Origin: Bryobacteraceae bacterium
GTDB taxonomy: Bacteria; Acidobacteriota; Terriglobia; Bryobacterales; Bryobacteraceae
Length of the DNA: 41,691 nt
Direction of reading: 5' to 3'
Assembly (NCBI GenBank): GCA_030041985.1
Contig: JASIAM010000174.1
Coordinates: 1 to 41,691 of the forward strand
Shown here piece by piece: positions 1-7,409 of the stretch. The stretch's first letter is position 1. Each line of letters begins with the position of its first letter. The notes under the pieces were generated by a model. It saw only the letters and a list, made by a program, of their open reading frames with translations, ran no database searches and had not been told where the DNA came from. A program made the translations under genes and the position numbers.

Positions 1-54
1 GAAATCCGGCAGTTCATTGCCGAGAACGACAGCCAGCTCAAGAGGAAAGAATAG
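1..54 (+). CDS. C-terminal end of an unidentified protein (partial)
   Basis: Seventeen codons in frame 1 lead to a TAG at 52-54. The residues are polar and end in a lysine/arginine-rich tail (QLKRKE). The start lies before the window, so no family can be assigned. The next gene on the same strand starts 50 bases later, so the two could share a transcript. Confidence 0.5.
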   Translation, partial: EIRQFIAENDSQLKRKE

Positions 55-104
55 GCGGCCGGCAGGCGTTTTGACCAGCAGCCTGGGTTGCCAAAGAACG
101 CCGC

Positions 105-737
105 GTGGAAGAACCGTTCGAAACCAGCGCAGTGCAGGGAGTGCTCCACCGGCCGGAGACGGCTAATGGCCATGGCTTGGCGCTGACCCACGGAGCAGGA
201 TCGGATTGCCGCGCGCCGTTGCTTGCAGGGGTGGCGCGGGCTTTCGAAACAGCCGGTTATCTGGTGTTGCGCTACAACCTGCCCTACCGGCGCGAGCGGC
301 CAAAGGGTCCGCCATTTCCGGCCGGAGCGGCACGCGATCGCGAAGGTATCGAACTGGCCGTCCGAGCCGTGCGCGAATTGGTTCCCGGGCGCCTGTTTCT
401 GGGCGGCCATTCTTATGGGGGGCGGCAATCGGCTATGCTGGCGGCCGCCCGGCCTGAGATTGCCGAGGCGTTGCTACTGCTTTCCTATCCGTTGCACCCG
501 CCCCGCGATCCATCCAACAGGCGGACCGCCTTTTTTCCCGAATTGCACATGCCCGCACTATTTGTGCACGGCACCAGCGATCCATTCGGCTCTCTTGAGG
601 AACTGCGCGACGCAATGGCGCTGATATCCGCGCGCACCGACCTGGTTCCGGTAGAAGGCGCCGCGCATGACCTCAGGCGCGCCCCAGGGCTGGCCCTGGA
701 GTTGATAGAACGGCTGGAGGCGCTTGGCGGTTCGTAA
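105..737 (+). CDS. Alpha/beta hydrolase of the KANL3/Tex30-like type
   Basis: A 210-residue cytoplasmic protein with no signal peptide. The oxyanion-type motif LTHGAGSD is at residues 28-34. The nucleophile elbow GHSYGGR puts the catalytic Ser at about residue 103. A FVHGTSDPFG segment supplies the acid (Asp about 159), and AAHD near the end supplies the His (about 188), so the triad is complete and in the usual order. The size and the HGAG/GHSYGGR pair match the Tex30/KANL3-like hydrolases, also annotated as dienelactone-hydrolase-like. The start is a GTG; no better ATG is available in frame before the conserved core. Substrate unknown. It is followed by a convergent gene ending 18 bases away. 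Confidence 0.8.
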   Translation: MEEPFETSAVQGVLHRPETANGHGLALTHGAGSDCRAPLLAGVARAFETAGYLVLRYNLPYRRERPKGPPFPAGAARDREGIELAVRAVRELVPGRLFLGGHSYGGRQSAMLAAARPEIAEALLLLSYPLHPPRDPSNRRTAFFPELHMPALFVHGTSDPFGSLEELRDAMALISARTDLVPVEGAAHDLRRAPGLALELIERLEALGGS

Positions 738-754
738 GTGTTGATTGAGGGGAC

Positions 755-1579
755 TTACTTTACGGCCGAGAGTCCCTCGCTCAACTCGATAAGCGTTCCG
801 AAAGGATCTTGGAAAACGGCGAACGCAGCGTTCATGCCATTGGCCTTTCGATAGGGACTGTCGAACTTGATTCCTGCGTCTTCCAACTTCTTAGCGAATG
901 CCTCGAGGCCGACGACCTCCAGACCGATTCGATCGAACGCCCGCCCCTTGGTCGGGGCCACTGGCCCCTTCGCCTGCTCGAACAAAATGCTCGATCCCGG
1001 GATATTCGCCACCATTTCGTTGCCGTGTTTCACCATCTCGGCGCCGAAGTATTTTGCATACCAAGCTTGTGCCTCCGCCACGTTCGGGACCACCATCTTA
1101 ATGGTGTCCGCCGCGATTGGAACATGGAGCGACGAGTCTTGAGTGATCCGCACCTTGATCTTATCGGGCGACATTAAATAGACCTGGGTAGCCGATCCGC
1201 CCGCTAGCGGTTTAATGCCTGCCGACGCCCACTTCTCAAGAGAGCCTTTCAAATCCTTTACCGAGAAACCCAGGAATTCCAGCGACGAGCCTTCCGATCC
1301 CGCCAAATCCACCGGAGGAGCTGGATTCACAGCCGCCGCTTGTCTCGGCCCTCCATTGATTTCCAGCAGGAGAACACCTGGAAATTTGATCAAGTTCAGG
1401 CGGCCGGCGAACTGAACGGGTTCTCCACCGAGCGCTTTCCAGAACTCGTTGGCGGCATCTACATTTTTCGCGCGCAAGACATCGTGACCCGCCGATACGC
1501 CAGCGCTGTTCGGGGCCAACAGTTGGGCGTATATCGGTACGGTGATCACAAACAAAGCTGGAATAAACACTCGTGTCAT
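755..1579 (-). CDS. Secreted two-domain VOC (glyoxalase/dioxygenase fold) protein
   Basis: A 274-residue protein with an N-terminal signal peptide (hydrophobic FIPALFVITVPIYA, residues 5-18). Two VOC beta-alpha-beta-beta-beta repeats follow. The first (about 30-150) begins with HDVLRAKNVDAANEFW. The second (about 155-270) contains the typical pattern of an AWYAKYFGAE helix, a DRIGLEV strand and FQDPFGTLIELSE at the end. Family members bind a metal and act on glyoxal adducts, aromatics or antibiotics, but the reaction here cannot be told from sequence. Export is unusual for the family but common in acidobacterial paralogues (inference). The ATG at 1579 lacks a strong Shine-Dalgarno. It lies 38 bases downstream of vapC on the same strand. 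Confidence 0.75.
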   Translation of the reverse strand: MTRVFIPALFVITVPIYAQLLAPNSAGVSAGHDVLRAKNVDAANEFWKALGGEPVQFAGRLNLIKFPGVLLLEINGGPRQAAAVNPAPPVDLAGSEGSSLEFLGFSVKDLKGSLEKWASAGIKPLAGGSATQVYLMSPDKIKVRITQDSSLHVPIAADTIKMVVPNVAEAQAWYAKYFGAEMVKHGNEMVANIPGSSILFEQAKGPVAPTKGRAFDRIGLEVVGLEAFAKKLEDAGIKFDSPYRKANGMNAAFAVFQDPFGTLIELSEGLSAVK

Positions 1580-1617
1580 AGGATTTCGCCGATGATGATA
1601 TCATGCCCGGCGGCGGC

Positions 1618-2013
1618 TTAGAAGCCGACTACACGGAGTCCAAGATGCCGCGCGAACGGTTCGAAATCCCGGTCATTGTGCAACAGATCGTGTCCGCTCT
1701 CGATGCAACGCGTGGCAATCACGGTGTCGATGGTTTTGCGAACCGTGATGCCGCGTTTTCGTAATGCCCGGTAATTTTGCGCCGCGGCCACGGCAATATC
1801 AGTTCCGCCGATTTCGATGATGGTCAATGAAGCGAGGAGCCTCCGGGCCGCCGAAAATTCGCGATCATCGCCAAAACCCTGAAGCACTTCGACCAGAATC
1901 AAATCGCCGATGGCTAAAGGCTCCTCCGTGAGCAGACGGTCGAGTTTGTCGCTTTGGGGGGTGCTGTAACCGTTAAAGTAATCGATCCAGACGCTGGAGT
2001 CGACCAGAATCAA
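1618..2013 (-). CDS. vapC: VapC-type PIN-domain ribonuclease toxin
   Basis: A 131-residue PIN domain. The acidic active-site residues expected of VapC are visible: Asp5 in MILVDSSVWIDYF, Glu42 in LILVEVLQGF, Asp96 in KTIDTVIA, and Asp114/116 in LLHNDRDFEPFA. Length and motif spacing are normal, so the enzyme appears intact. Family knowledge: VapC toxins are Mg-dependent RNases that cut tRNA or rRNA and are neutralised by the cognate VapB. The ATG overlaps the last four bases of vapB (ATGA arrangement), as is typical for co-translated toxin-antitoxin pairs. The target RNA is unknown. Confidence 0.9.
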   Translation of the reverse strand: MILVDSSVWIDYFNGYSTPQSDKLDRLLTEEPLAIGDLILVEVLQGFGDDREFSAARRLLASLTIIEIGGTDIAVAAAQNYRALRKRGITVRKTIDTVIATRCIESGHDLLHNDRDFEPFARHLGLRVVGF

Positions 2014-2204
2014 GCGTCCGTCCTCATTGCATCCAGATCACCCTTCCAGTGCAACTTTCCCCGAAAGCGCCGAATTTGCGACTGGCGGCTCATGCGTAGC
2101 AATATGCGAAGACCCTCCTCCACAGCCTCGCGCTTGGTTTTCATGCCGGTGGTTTCCATGGTGTCCCGCATCAATTTGTCGTCAATCACAATGTTGGTGC
2201 GCAT
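2010..2204 (-). CDS. vapB: VapB-type antitoxin
   Basis: A 64-residue protein starting MRTNIVIDDKLM and continuing with a helix MKTKREAVEEGLRILLRMSRQ. This is the ribbon-helix-helix pattern of the VapB family with DNA-binding N-terminus and toxin-wrapping C-terminus (WKGDLDAMR). The frame stays open to 2252, but the ATG at 2204 is preferred because the conserved beta strand begins there and the promoter (-10 at 2224-2229) lies upstream of it, inside the longer frame. It precedes vapC with a 4-base overlap. Family knowledge predicts autorepression by the VapBC complex at the palindrome next to the start. Confidence 0.87.
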   Translation of the reverse strand: MRTNIVIDDKLMRDTMETTGMKTKREAVEEGLRILLRMSRQSQIRRFRGKLHWKGDLDAMRTDA

Positions 2205-2234
2205 ATGTGTATCTCTAATGAGTATTATACACAT
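2205..2234. promoter_or_regulatory. Putative VapBC operator palindrome
   Basis: ATGTGTAT (2205-2212) and its perfect reverse complement ATACACAT (2227-2234) are separated by 14 bases. The right arm overlaps the -10 box and the left arm abuts the vapB start codon. This is where an autoregulatory VapBC complex would bind. Its function is inferred from position only. Confidence 0.5.
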
Positions 2235-2252
2235 GAAGGAGGGAGGGTGCAA
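2224..2252 (-). promoter_or_regulatory. Sigma70-type promoter of vapBC
   Basis: On the minus strand TTGCAC (2247-2252) and a perfect TATAAT (2224-2229) are separated by 17 bases, 19 bases upstream of the vapB ATG. This is the best consensus-like promoter in the window. Confidence 0.6.
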
Positions 2253-2265
2253 GATGTTGGTTAGG

Positions 2266-5200
2266 TTAGGGTTGAATAATCCCTAGTTTGGCGGCGGCAT
2301 CCACGATTGCCGCGGCGGCAGGCGCGGCGGCTGTCCCGCCGTAAACTCCGTTTTCGACGAGGACGGAAACGGCGATCTTCCGGGCGGGTTTTGCGGAGGC
2401 ATCGCTGTACGGAGCGAAGCCGATGAACCAGGCGTGCGACGGGGCGTTTTCGAGTTCGGCCGTGCCCGTTTTGCCCGCAATGGGAATTGCGCCGGCCGCG
2501 CGGCGGCCTGTGCCGCTGGTGACCACTTCGCGCATGAAACGCGCCACAGTCTGCGCAGTCTCAGGCGTGATTACGGGCTGCGGCGCGGCGGTTCGCAGGT
2601 TGCTTTCATCGGTAATCCAGCGGCCCTGCGGCATGGCGCCCATATTGGCTACAGTCGCGGCAACTCGGGCCATCTGAAAAGGAGAGGCCACCACCTGCCC
2701 CTGGCCATAGGAAGCTTGCGGGAGCAATTTTTTCAATTGGCCCGCGGTGTCTGGCGCAGCCGATGCGATGCCCAGCAGATTCGCGGTTTGCCACAGCGTA
2801 TCGGCGCCCACATCGTATGTTCCCAGTTGCGCAAAATAGGCGTTGCACGAAACTACCACGGCGCGCTCCAAATCGAGCCTGCCATGGGGATCATGGTCTT
2901 CGATATCGTCGCGAATCGGACGCTTGTATCCCCGGATGTAATTGCCCACGCGGCCATCGGGCAGACGGATGCACTGGTAGGTGCGGTGAGCGAGCCCGGC
3001 ATCTTTGCGCAGGGCCGCCATGGTGGTGACCACTTTAAAGGTCGAGCCCGGTGGATAGAGGCCGTAGCGGGCGCGGTCAAAGGAGGTTTCTTCGGCGTTG
3101 GCATCCGGAACAGCCAGATTATCCGGCTCCGGAAACGCAACAGCGGCGAGCAGATCGCCCGTGGCTGGATCCATCACTACAGCGGAGCCTTTGTCTCGTC
3201 CAGCTTTCTGCAGTGCATCGCGCAGAATGGCCGCGGAGCGCACCTGAAGGCGCACATCGATGGACATGTGCACATCGCGCGGGCGGTCGAGCACGCGGCG
3301 CACCTCGGGATTATCAGGCTCGTAGCGATGGCGCAGCAGCGGGACCAGTTCGCGGTAATCGTAGCGCACGACGCGCTCCATCTTGCCGGAATCAATGCCA
3401 CCCGTTTTGGGATGGCGCACGGCAACCAGCGTGGGCCGGTCGTCATAGCCGCGCAAACGGCGGGCCAGGTCGCGCTCGACGAACGAAGTGTTGGAGGCGC
3501 CCCAGCGCGCGCGTGTGCGGAGATCGCCCAGCAGCTCGAACGTAAGGCCGCCGAATGGGTAATGGCGGGTTTCCTCACGGGGGCAGGCGCGATCGATATC
3601 AATGCCGAGCTGTTGATACTGCTGCCGGTGATGCTCCAGTTCGTCCCAGTTGCTGGTGGCCAAAGGCAGACCGTTGCGGTCATAAATCGTGCCCTTGGGA
3701 ATCTGATTCATGATTTCCTGGAAGCGTGGATTGTATTGAAAGCGCCGCGCGCCATCGGCCTGGACGACGAGCGTCCCTTGCCCCATGATGGCGGCGCTGC
3801 GCAGCACTTGAACGTATGCAGCCTTGGCGAGCACGACGGCGCCTGCGACACTGAACGCGGCGAGCATGACTTGGGAGGGGCCGCGGAAGGGGGAAGCATT
3901 GGCGGACGAAAGCGCCTGCCCCATGCCCCGGCCGCTAATCGAAAGCAGAATGCCGGCCAGTAGAAAGTTGGCCAGCATGGCCGTGCGGCCGTAACTCAGG
4001 AAGGGCGTGACCACACCGGAAAGCGGGAACACGCCCAGCGCGCCCCCGGCGATCAGCAGAATTTCCAGGGCGGTAGCAGCGGCGAGTCCGGAAGCGAGAA
4101 AGAATTCGTAATCACCGCGCGCGCGCCGGGCAATCGACACGGCGCGGTAAATCAGCAGGGCGTATAAGGCAAACACTGCGGCGATTCCCACAAAGCCCCA
4201 CTCTTCGCCCAATGCGGAGAGCACCAGATCGGTATGCGCGGCGGGCACAATCTGCGGCTCGCCCAATCCGATGCCCGTTCCGGTGACGCCGCCAGTCGCG
4301 AAGGCCCAAAGCGAATGGGCTAACTGATCGCCGCCGTGCACCAGGTTGTCCCAGGGGGAAAGCCACATGGAGACGCGCTCGCGCACTGTATGGGGGATGC
4401 CGATCGCGAAGCCGACAATAAAGCCGGCGGCGAGGGTTGCGAATCCCGTGAGGGGAAGGAACACACTGCCGCGGGCTATGCCATACAGCACCAGGAACAG
4501 GCAGGCGAATACCAGGGCTGGTCCCATGTCTTTCTGCAGAAAGAAAAACGCCAGCGAGAGCGCCACCGAAACAAAAGCCGGCAAAATGTATTCAAGCGGC
4601 GGAATATCGAAATGGCGCGTGAGGACTGCCAGGCGCGGCCGCCGTTCCCGCGCGTGGCGCAGCACCTCCCAACGTTCCGCAAAGTATCCCGCCAGGAAGA
4701 AAACCAGCAGCAGCCGGATGATTTCCACCGGCTGAAAACCGAACAGGTTGACTTTGGCATCGCTCGTACCCGGACCTCGGCCGAAAAGGATCAACAGCAC
4801 GGAGAGGCCGAAACTGGCAAGCAGCGGCACGAAACTCAATTTGCCGAAAAGCCGCGCATAATCGAGTGTGCTGGCCACCGCCAGCAGGGCCGCACCTCCA
4901 GCCACGCCTTGCGCGAAATCTACGAAGAGCAGATTGTCGCGAACCGGATCGCGCAGGCTAATCATCAGCACCAGACCGATTCCCGTGAGCAGGAGCGTGA
5001 TCGGAAGAATCGCCTGATCGCCCCGAAAACCCCGCAAGCAGAGCCACGCATGGGCCAGCAAAAAGGCGGCGAAGAACACCACCGTCCACAGCCAGAAGGA
5101 GCGGCGAAATTGCGCGGGGCTGCGCACCACGGCCAGCGGCTTGAACGCGCGAAATTCGGATGTCGAGAGCAGATCGTGCTGGCGGGCGATAGCGCCCACG

Positions 5201-5520
5201 TTGGAGAGACCACCGGAGAGGTAATAGATCCGCCGCGCGGCATCGGCGCGGCGGCGGGCATCGGGGATTATGCTCAGCGCGGGCAGCAGATCTTCGCGCG
5301 CGCTAAGTTGGTTCAGGTTGAGGATTTGCCGGGAAGCGAGGCCTTTTTCGATATCGGCGAAATCATGCGTTTTGGCGTGATAAACCAGGTACAAGCCGGC
5401 GGCGGTAAACGCAATTCCGGCGAGCAGCCAGTATAATTCCGTGAAACGCCAGAACGGAGTAGGCCGCAAGTTGCGCGGAACGCTTACGCGCTCGCCCGCG
5501 CTGCTGCGGGTGACGGGCAT
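2266..5520 (-). CDS. Fused SEDS (RodA/FtsW) glycosyltransferase and class B penicillin-binding transpeptidase
   Basis: A 1084-residue single chain joining two normally separate peptidoglycan enzymes. Residues about 130-535 are a polytopic SEDS polymerase, with a PWDNLVHGGDQLAHSLWAFATGG-type loop and the HTDLVLSALGEEWGFVG motif of RodA/FtsW. After a further membrane helix (about 550-570) comes a bPBP with the entry motif PKGTIYDRNG. Its transpeptidase box is complete: nucleophile motif STFK near residue 824, SCN near 890 and KTGTAE near 1015. Before the SEDS part, one membrane helix (about 30-48) and about 80 mostly helical residues form an extra N-terminal module that is absent from ordinary RodA. 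SEDS proteins polymerise lipid II and bPBPs cross-link the glycan; the pair normally assembles as a complex. It is the last gene of the FHA/PP2C/kinase operon, starting 2 bases after the kinase stop. Probably the RodA/PbpA elongation synthase, but an FtsW/FtsI role cannot be excluded. Confidence 0.93.
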   Translation of the reverse strand: MPVTRSSAGERVSVPRNLRPTPFWRFTELYWLLAGIAFTAAGLYLVYHAKTHDFADIEKGLASRQILNLNQLSAREDLLPALSIIPDARRRADAARRIYYLSGGLSNVGAIARQHDLLSTSEFRAFKPLAVVRSPAQFRRSFWLWTVVFFAAFLLAHAWLCLRGFRGDQAILPITLLLTGIGLVLMISLRDPVRDNLLFVDFAQGVAGGAALLAVASTLDYARLFGKLSFVPLLASFGLSVLLILFGRGPGTSDAKVNLFGFQPVEIIRLLLVFFLAGYFAERWEVLRHARERRPRLAVLTRHFDIPPLEYILPAFVSVALSLAFFFLQKDMGPALVFACLFLVLYGIARGSVFLPLTGFATLAAGFIVGFAIGIPHTVRERVSMWLSPWDNLVHGGDQLAHSLWAFATGGVTGTGIGLGEPQIVPAAHTDLVLSALGEEWGFVGIAAVFALYALLIYRAVSIARRARGDYEFFLASGLAAATALEILLIAGGALGVFPLSGVVTPFLSYGRTAMLANFLLAGILLSISGRGMGQALSSANASPFRGPSQVMLAAFSVAGAVVLAKAAYVQVLRSAAIMGQGTLVVQADGARRFQYNPRFQEIMNQIPKGTIYDRNGLPLATSNWDELEHHRQQYQQLGIDIDRACPREETRHYPFGGLTFELLGDLRTRARWGASNTSFVERDLARRLRGYDDRPTLVAVRHPKTGGIDSGKMERVVRYDYRELVPLLRHRYEPDNPEVRRVLDRPRDVHMSIDVRLQVRSAAILRDALQKAGRDKGSAVVMDPATGDLLAAVAFPEPDNLAVPDANAEETSFDRARYGLYPPGSTFKVVTTMAALRKDAGLAHRTYQCIRLPDGRVGNYIRGYKRPIRDDIEDHDPHGRLDLERAVVVSCNAYFAQLGTYDVGADTLWQTANLLGIASAAPDTAGQLKKLLPQASYGQGQVVASPFQMARVAATVANMGAMPQGRWITDESNLRTAAPQPVITPETAQTVARFMREVVTSGTGRRAAGAIPIAGKTGTAELENAPSHAWFIGFAPYSDASAKPARKIAVSVLVENGVYGGTAAAPAAAAIVDAAAKLGIIQP

Positions 5521-5522
5521 GG

Positions 5523-7409
5523 TTAGCGGGCGCTCCTGGCGGCGCCGGGTGGCCCCTGCCCCGCATTGAGCTGGTGCAGGCGGAACTCTACGGCCAGCAG
5601 GCTCACGCCCACGCGCAGGATTCCGTCATTGGCATTGCCATAGGGCGCAACCTCCTGGTAAAGCTGGAGCGAGCGTTTGTAATCATCGGCGGCGCGCTGA
5701 ATCTGATCCTTCTCCTCCGGCATCCCGCGGACTTTGCGCGAATCCCACCACGTGCTATCGGCGCGCGCGCGATAGCCATCGGCAAGCTGCAGCTTCTCGC
5801 GATTGCCCAGCGGATAGCCAAGCTTGGCGGCCTGCTGTAGAGCCTGGTAGGCGCGGTCGATGTCCTTCAAGCCGTAGACATAGACGCGGGCCAGCCCGAG
5901 TTCGGGATCGGGTGCTTTGGGCATCAGATGCTGGGCTTCGGTGAATTTGTCCACGGCGAGGTTCAATTCGGCGCTATCGTTATGGGCGGTGCCATTGATG
6001 CGGGCGATTTGGCCCTCCGCTATACGCACGCGGTAGCGGGCGGCGTTGTCCGGGTCCACGGAAAGCGCGCGCGCGGCCATGGTGCGGGCGCGTTCCCAAT
6101 CCTTCTCGTATACCGCCTGGCTGTTGCTGCGATAGTTGCCGATCACAAGATCCGCCGCATCCAAAAACTTTTGCCGCACCAGCTTGCGCGGCCCGTATAA
6201 CAGCAAAGACGAAGGATTGCGCTTGGAAAGTTCCGTCCAGCGGGACCAGATCTGATCCGGGTCGGTTAGTTGTTCGGTTTCGATGTTGCGCTCGAGCTGC
6301 TGGCCGTGTTTCCACAGAAGATATTCAGAGACAACGGCCCAGGTGGCATACAAGAAGCTACTCAGCACCACGAGCGCCACGGCCCGCATGAAATAGGTGA
6401 ACGAGCGGGTTACGGGCGAGCGCTTGCGATTGGGATTGGCAGGAGGAAACGCCTGCCCCACCGGTTGGCTGGTTCGCCGCGTGGCATCGCCGGAGTACGT
6501 GCTCTGGCGGAAGGTGCGCCGGGTTGCCTCCAGGTCCTGATCGGAAATTCTGACTTCAGCCCCATGCCTGAATTTCAGCAAGTCAGCCGCGAATTCACCG
6601 GCTTTCTGATAGCGCAACGATGGATCGGGGGCCAGCGCTTTCGACAGGATGCGGCGCAGCGGCTCGGGACACGGGTCGGGCGCGGGCGGCGGCGGGATGC
6701 GCGAGAGAATCATACGCTCCAGCCGCTCGGTGGAATCGGAGTGGTAAGGCTGGAGGCCGGTGATCATCTCGTACAGCATCACTCCCAGGGACCATAAATC
6801 CGAGAGCGCGTTGACCTCTCCGAAATCGAGGCGTTCGGGGGAGGCGTAGGGCACGCTGCCGAAGGAATTGCGCGTGAGATGGCGCGAGAGCGAGAGCGCT
6901 TTGGCAATGCCGAAATCCAGCACACGCACTTCCCCGCGCTTGTCGATGCGGATGTTCTTGGGCTTGATATCCCCGTGTATGATGCCCTGGTAATCTTTGC
7001 CATCGATGGCCACGGCGAGCGAGTGGGCGTGGTCGAGTGTTTCCGCAACCGCCAGGGCGACATCCACGGCGAACTCGGGCATCACAGGGCCGCGGCGCAG
7101 CAGTTCCGAGAGGTCTTGTCCTTCTACATATTCCATGGCTACGAAGAAGTAGCCATCGCGGTCGCCGATTTCGTAGATAGCGGCGACGCGCGTGTCCACG
7201 GCGGCCAAGTGGGCCTGCAAACGCGCGCCGCGGCGTTCGGCTTCGATCATCTCGGCAGCTTCCGGATCGGCGCTATATTCGATGAGCTTCAGCGCGACGG
7301 ACGAGCCCAACTCGGTGTCGTTCGCGAGATAAACATCGGCCATTCCGCCGCGGCCGAGCTTCTGGCGGATCTCATACTTCCCGAGTTTCCTACCCGCTGG
7401 CGCAATCAC
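5523..7409 (-). CDS. Membrane-anchored Ser/Thr protein kinase with C-terminal TPR-like extracytoplasmic region
   Basis: A 628-residue PknB-type kinase. It has the glycine loop LGRGGMADVY (residues 18-27), ATP lysine K41, catalytic loop HGDIKPKN (145-152, catalytic D147), DFG at 165-167 and an SPE-type (A)SPERL motif. The catalytic loop reads HGD instead of HRD, a non-RD kinase, which in other families means less dependence on activation-loop phosphorylation. One membrane helix lies near residues 336-360. The outer part (about 400-620) shows repeated helix pairs with alternating small residues (AARALSVDPDN, FTEAQHLMPKAPDPE, AYQALQQAAKLGYP) resembling tetratricopeptide repeats, instead of the PASTA repeats of actinobacterial PknB. 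It overlaps the phosphatase gene by 4 bases and is followed 2 bases later by the SEDS-PBP fusion, its probable target. Confidence 0.9.
   Translation of the reverse strand: MIAPAGRKLGKYEIRQKLGRGGMADVYLANDTELGSSVALKLIEYSADPEAAEMIEAERRGARLQAHLAAVDTRVAAIYEIGDRDGYFFVAMEYVEGQDLSELLRRGPVMPEFAVDVALAVAETLDHAHSLAVAIDGKDYQGIIHGDIKPKNIRIDKRGEVRVLDFGIAKALSLSRHLTRNSFGSVPYASPERLDFGEVNALSDLWSLGVMLYEMITGLQPYHSDSTERLERMILSRIPPPPAPDPCPEPLRRILSKALAPDPSLRYQKAGEFAADLLKFRHGAEVRISDQDLEATRRTFRQSTYSGDATRRTSQPVGQAFPPANPNRKRSPVTRSFTYFMRAVALVVLSSFLYATWAVVSEYLLWKHGQQLERNIETEQLTDPDQIWSRWTELSKRNPSSLLLYGPRKLVRQKFLDAADLVIGNYRSNSQAVYEKDWERARTMAARALSVDPDNAARYRVRIAEGQIARINGTAHNDSAELNLAVDKFTEAQHLMPKAPDPELGLARVYVYGLKDIDRAYQALQQAAKLGYPLGNREKLQLADGYRARADSTWWDSRKVRGMPEEKDQIQRAADDYKRSLQLYQEVAPYGNANDGILRVGVSLLAVEFRLHQLNAGQGPPGAARSAR

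Noticed and set aside
2434-3963. A 509-codon plus-strand open frame opposite the SEDS-PBP gene
   Set aside because: Antisense shadow of a GC-rich gene with clear catalytic motifs on the minus strand; the plus-strand frame shows no family pattern.
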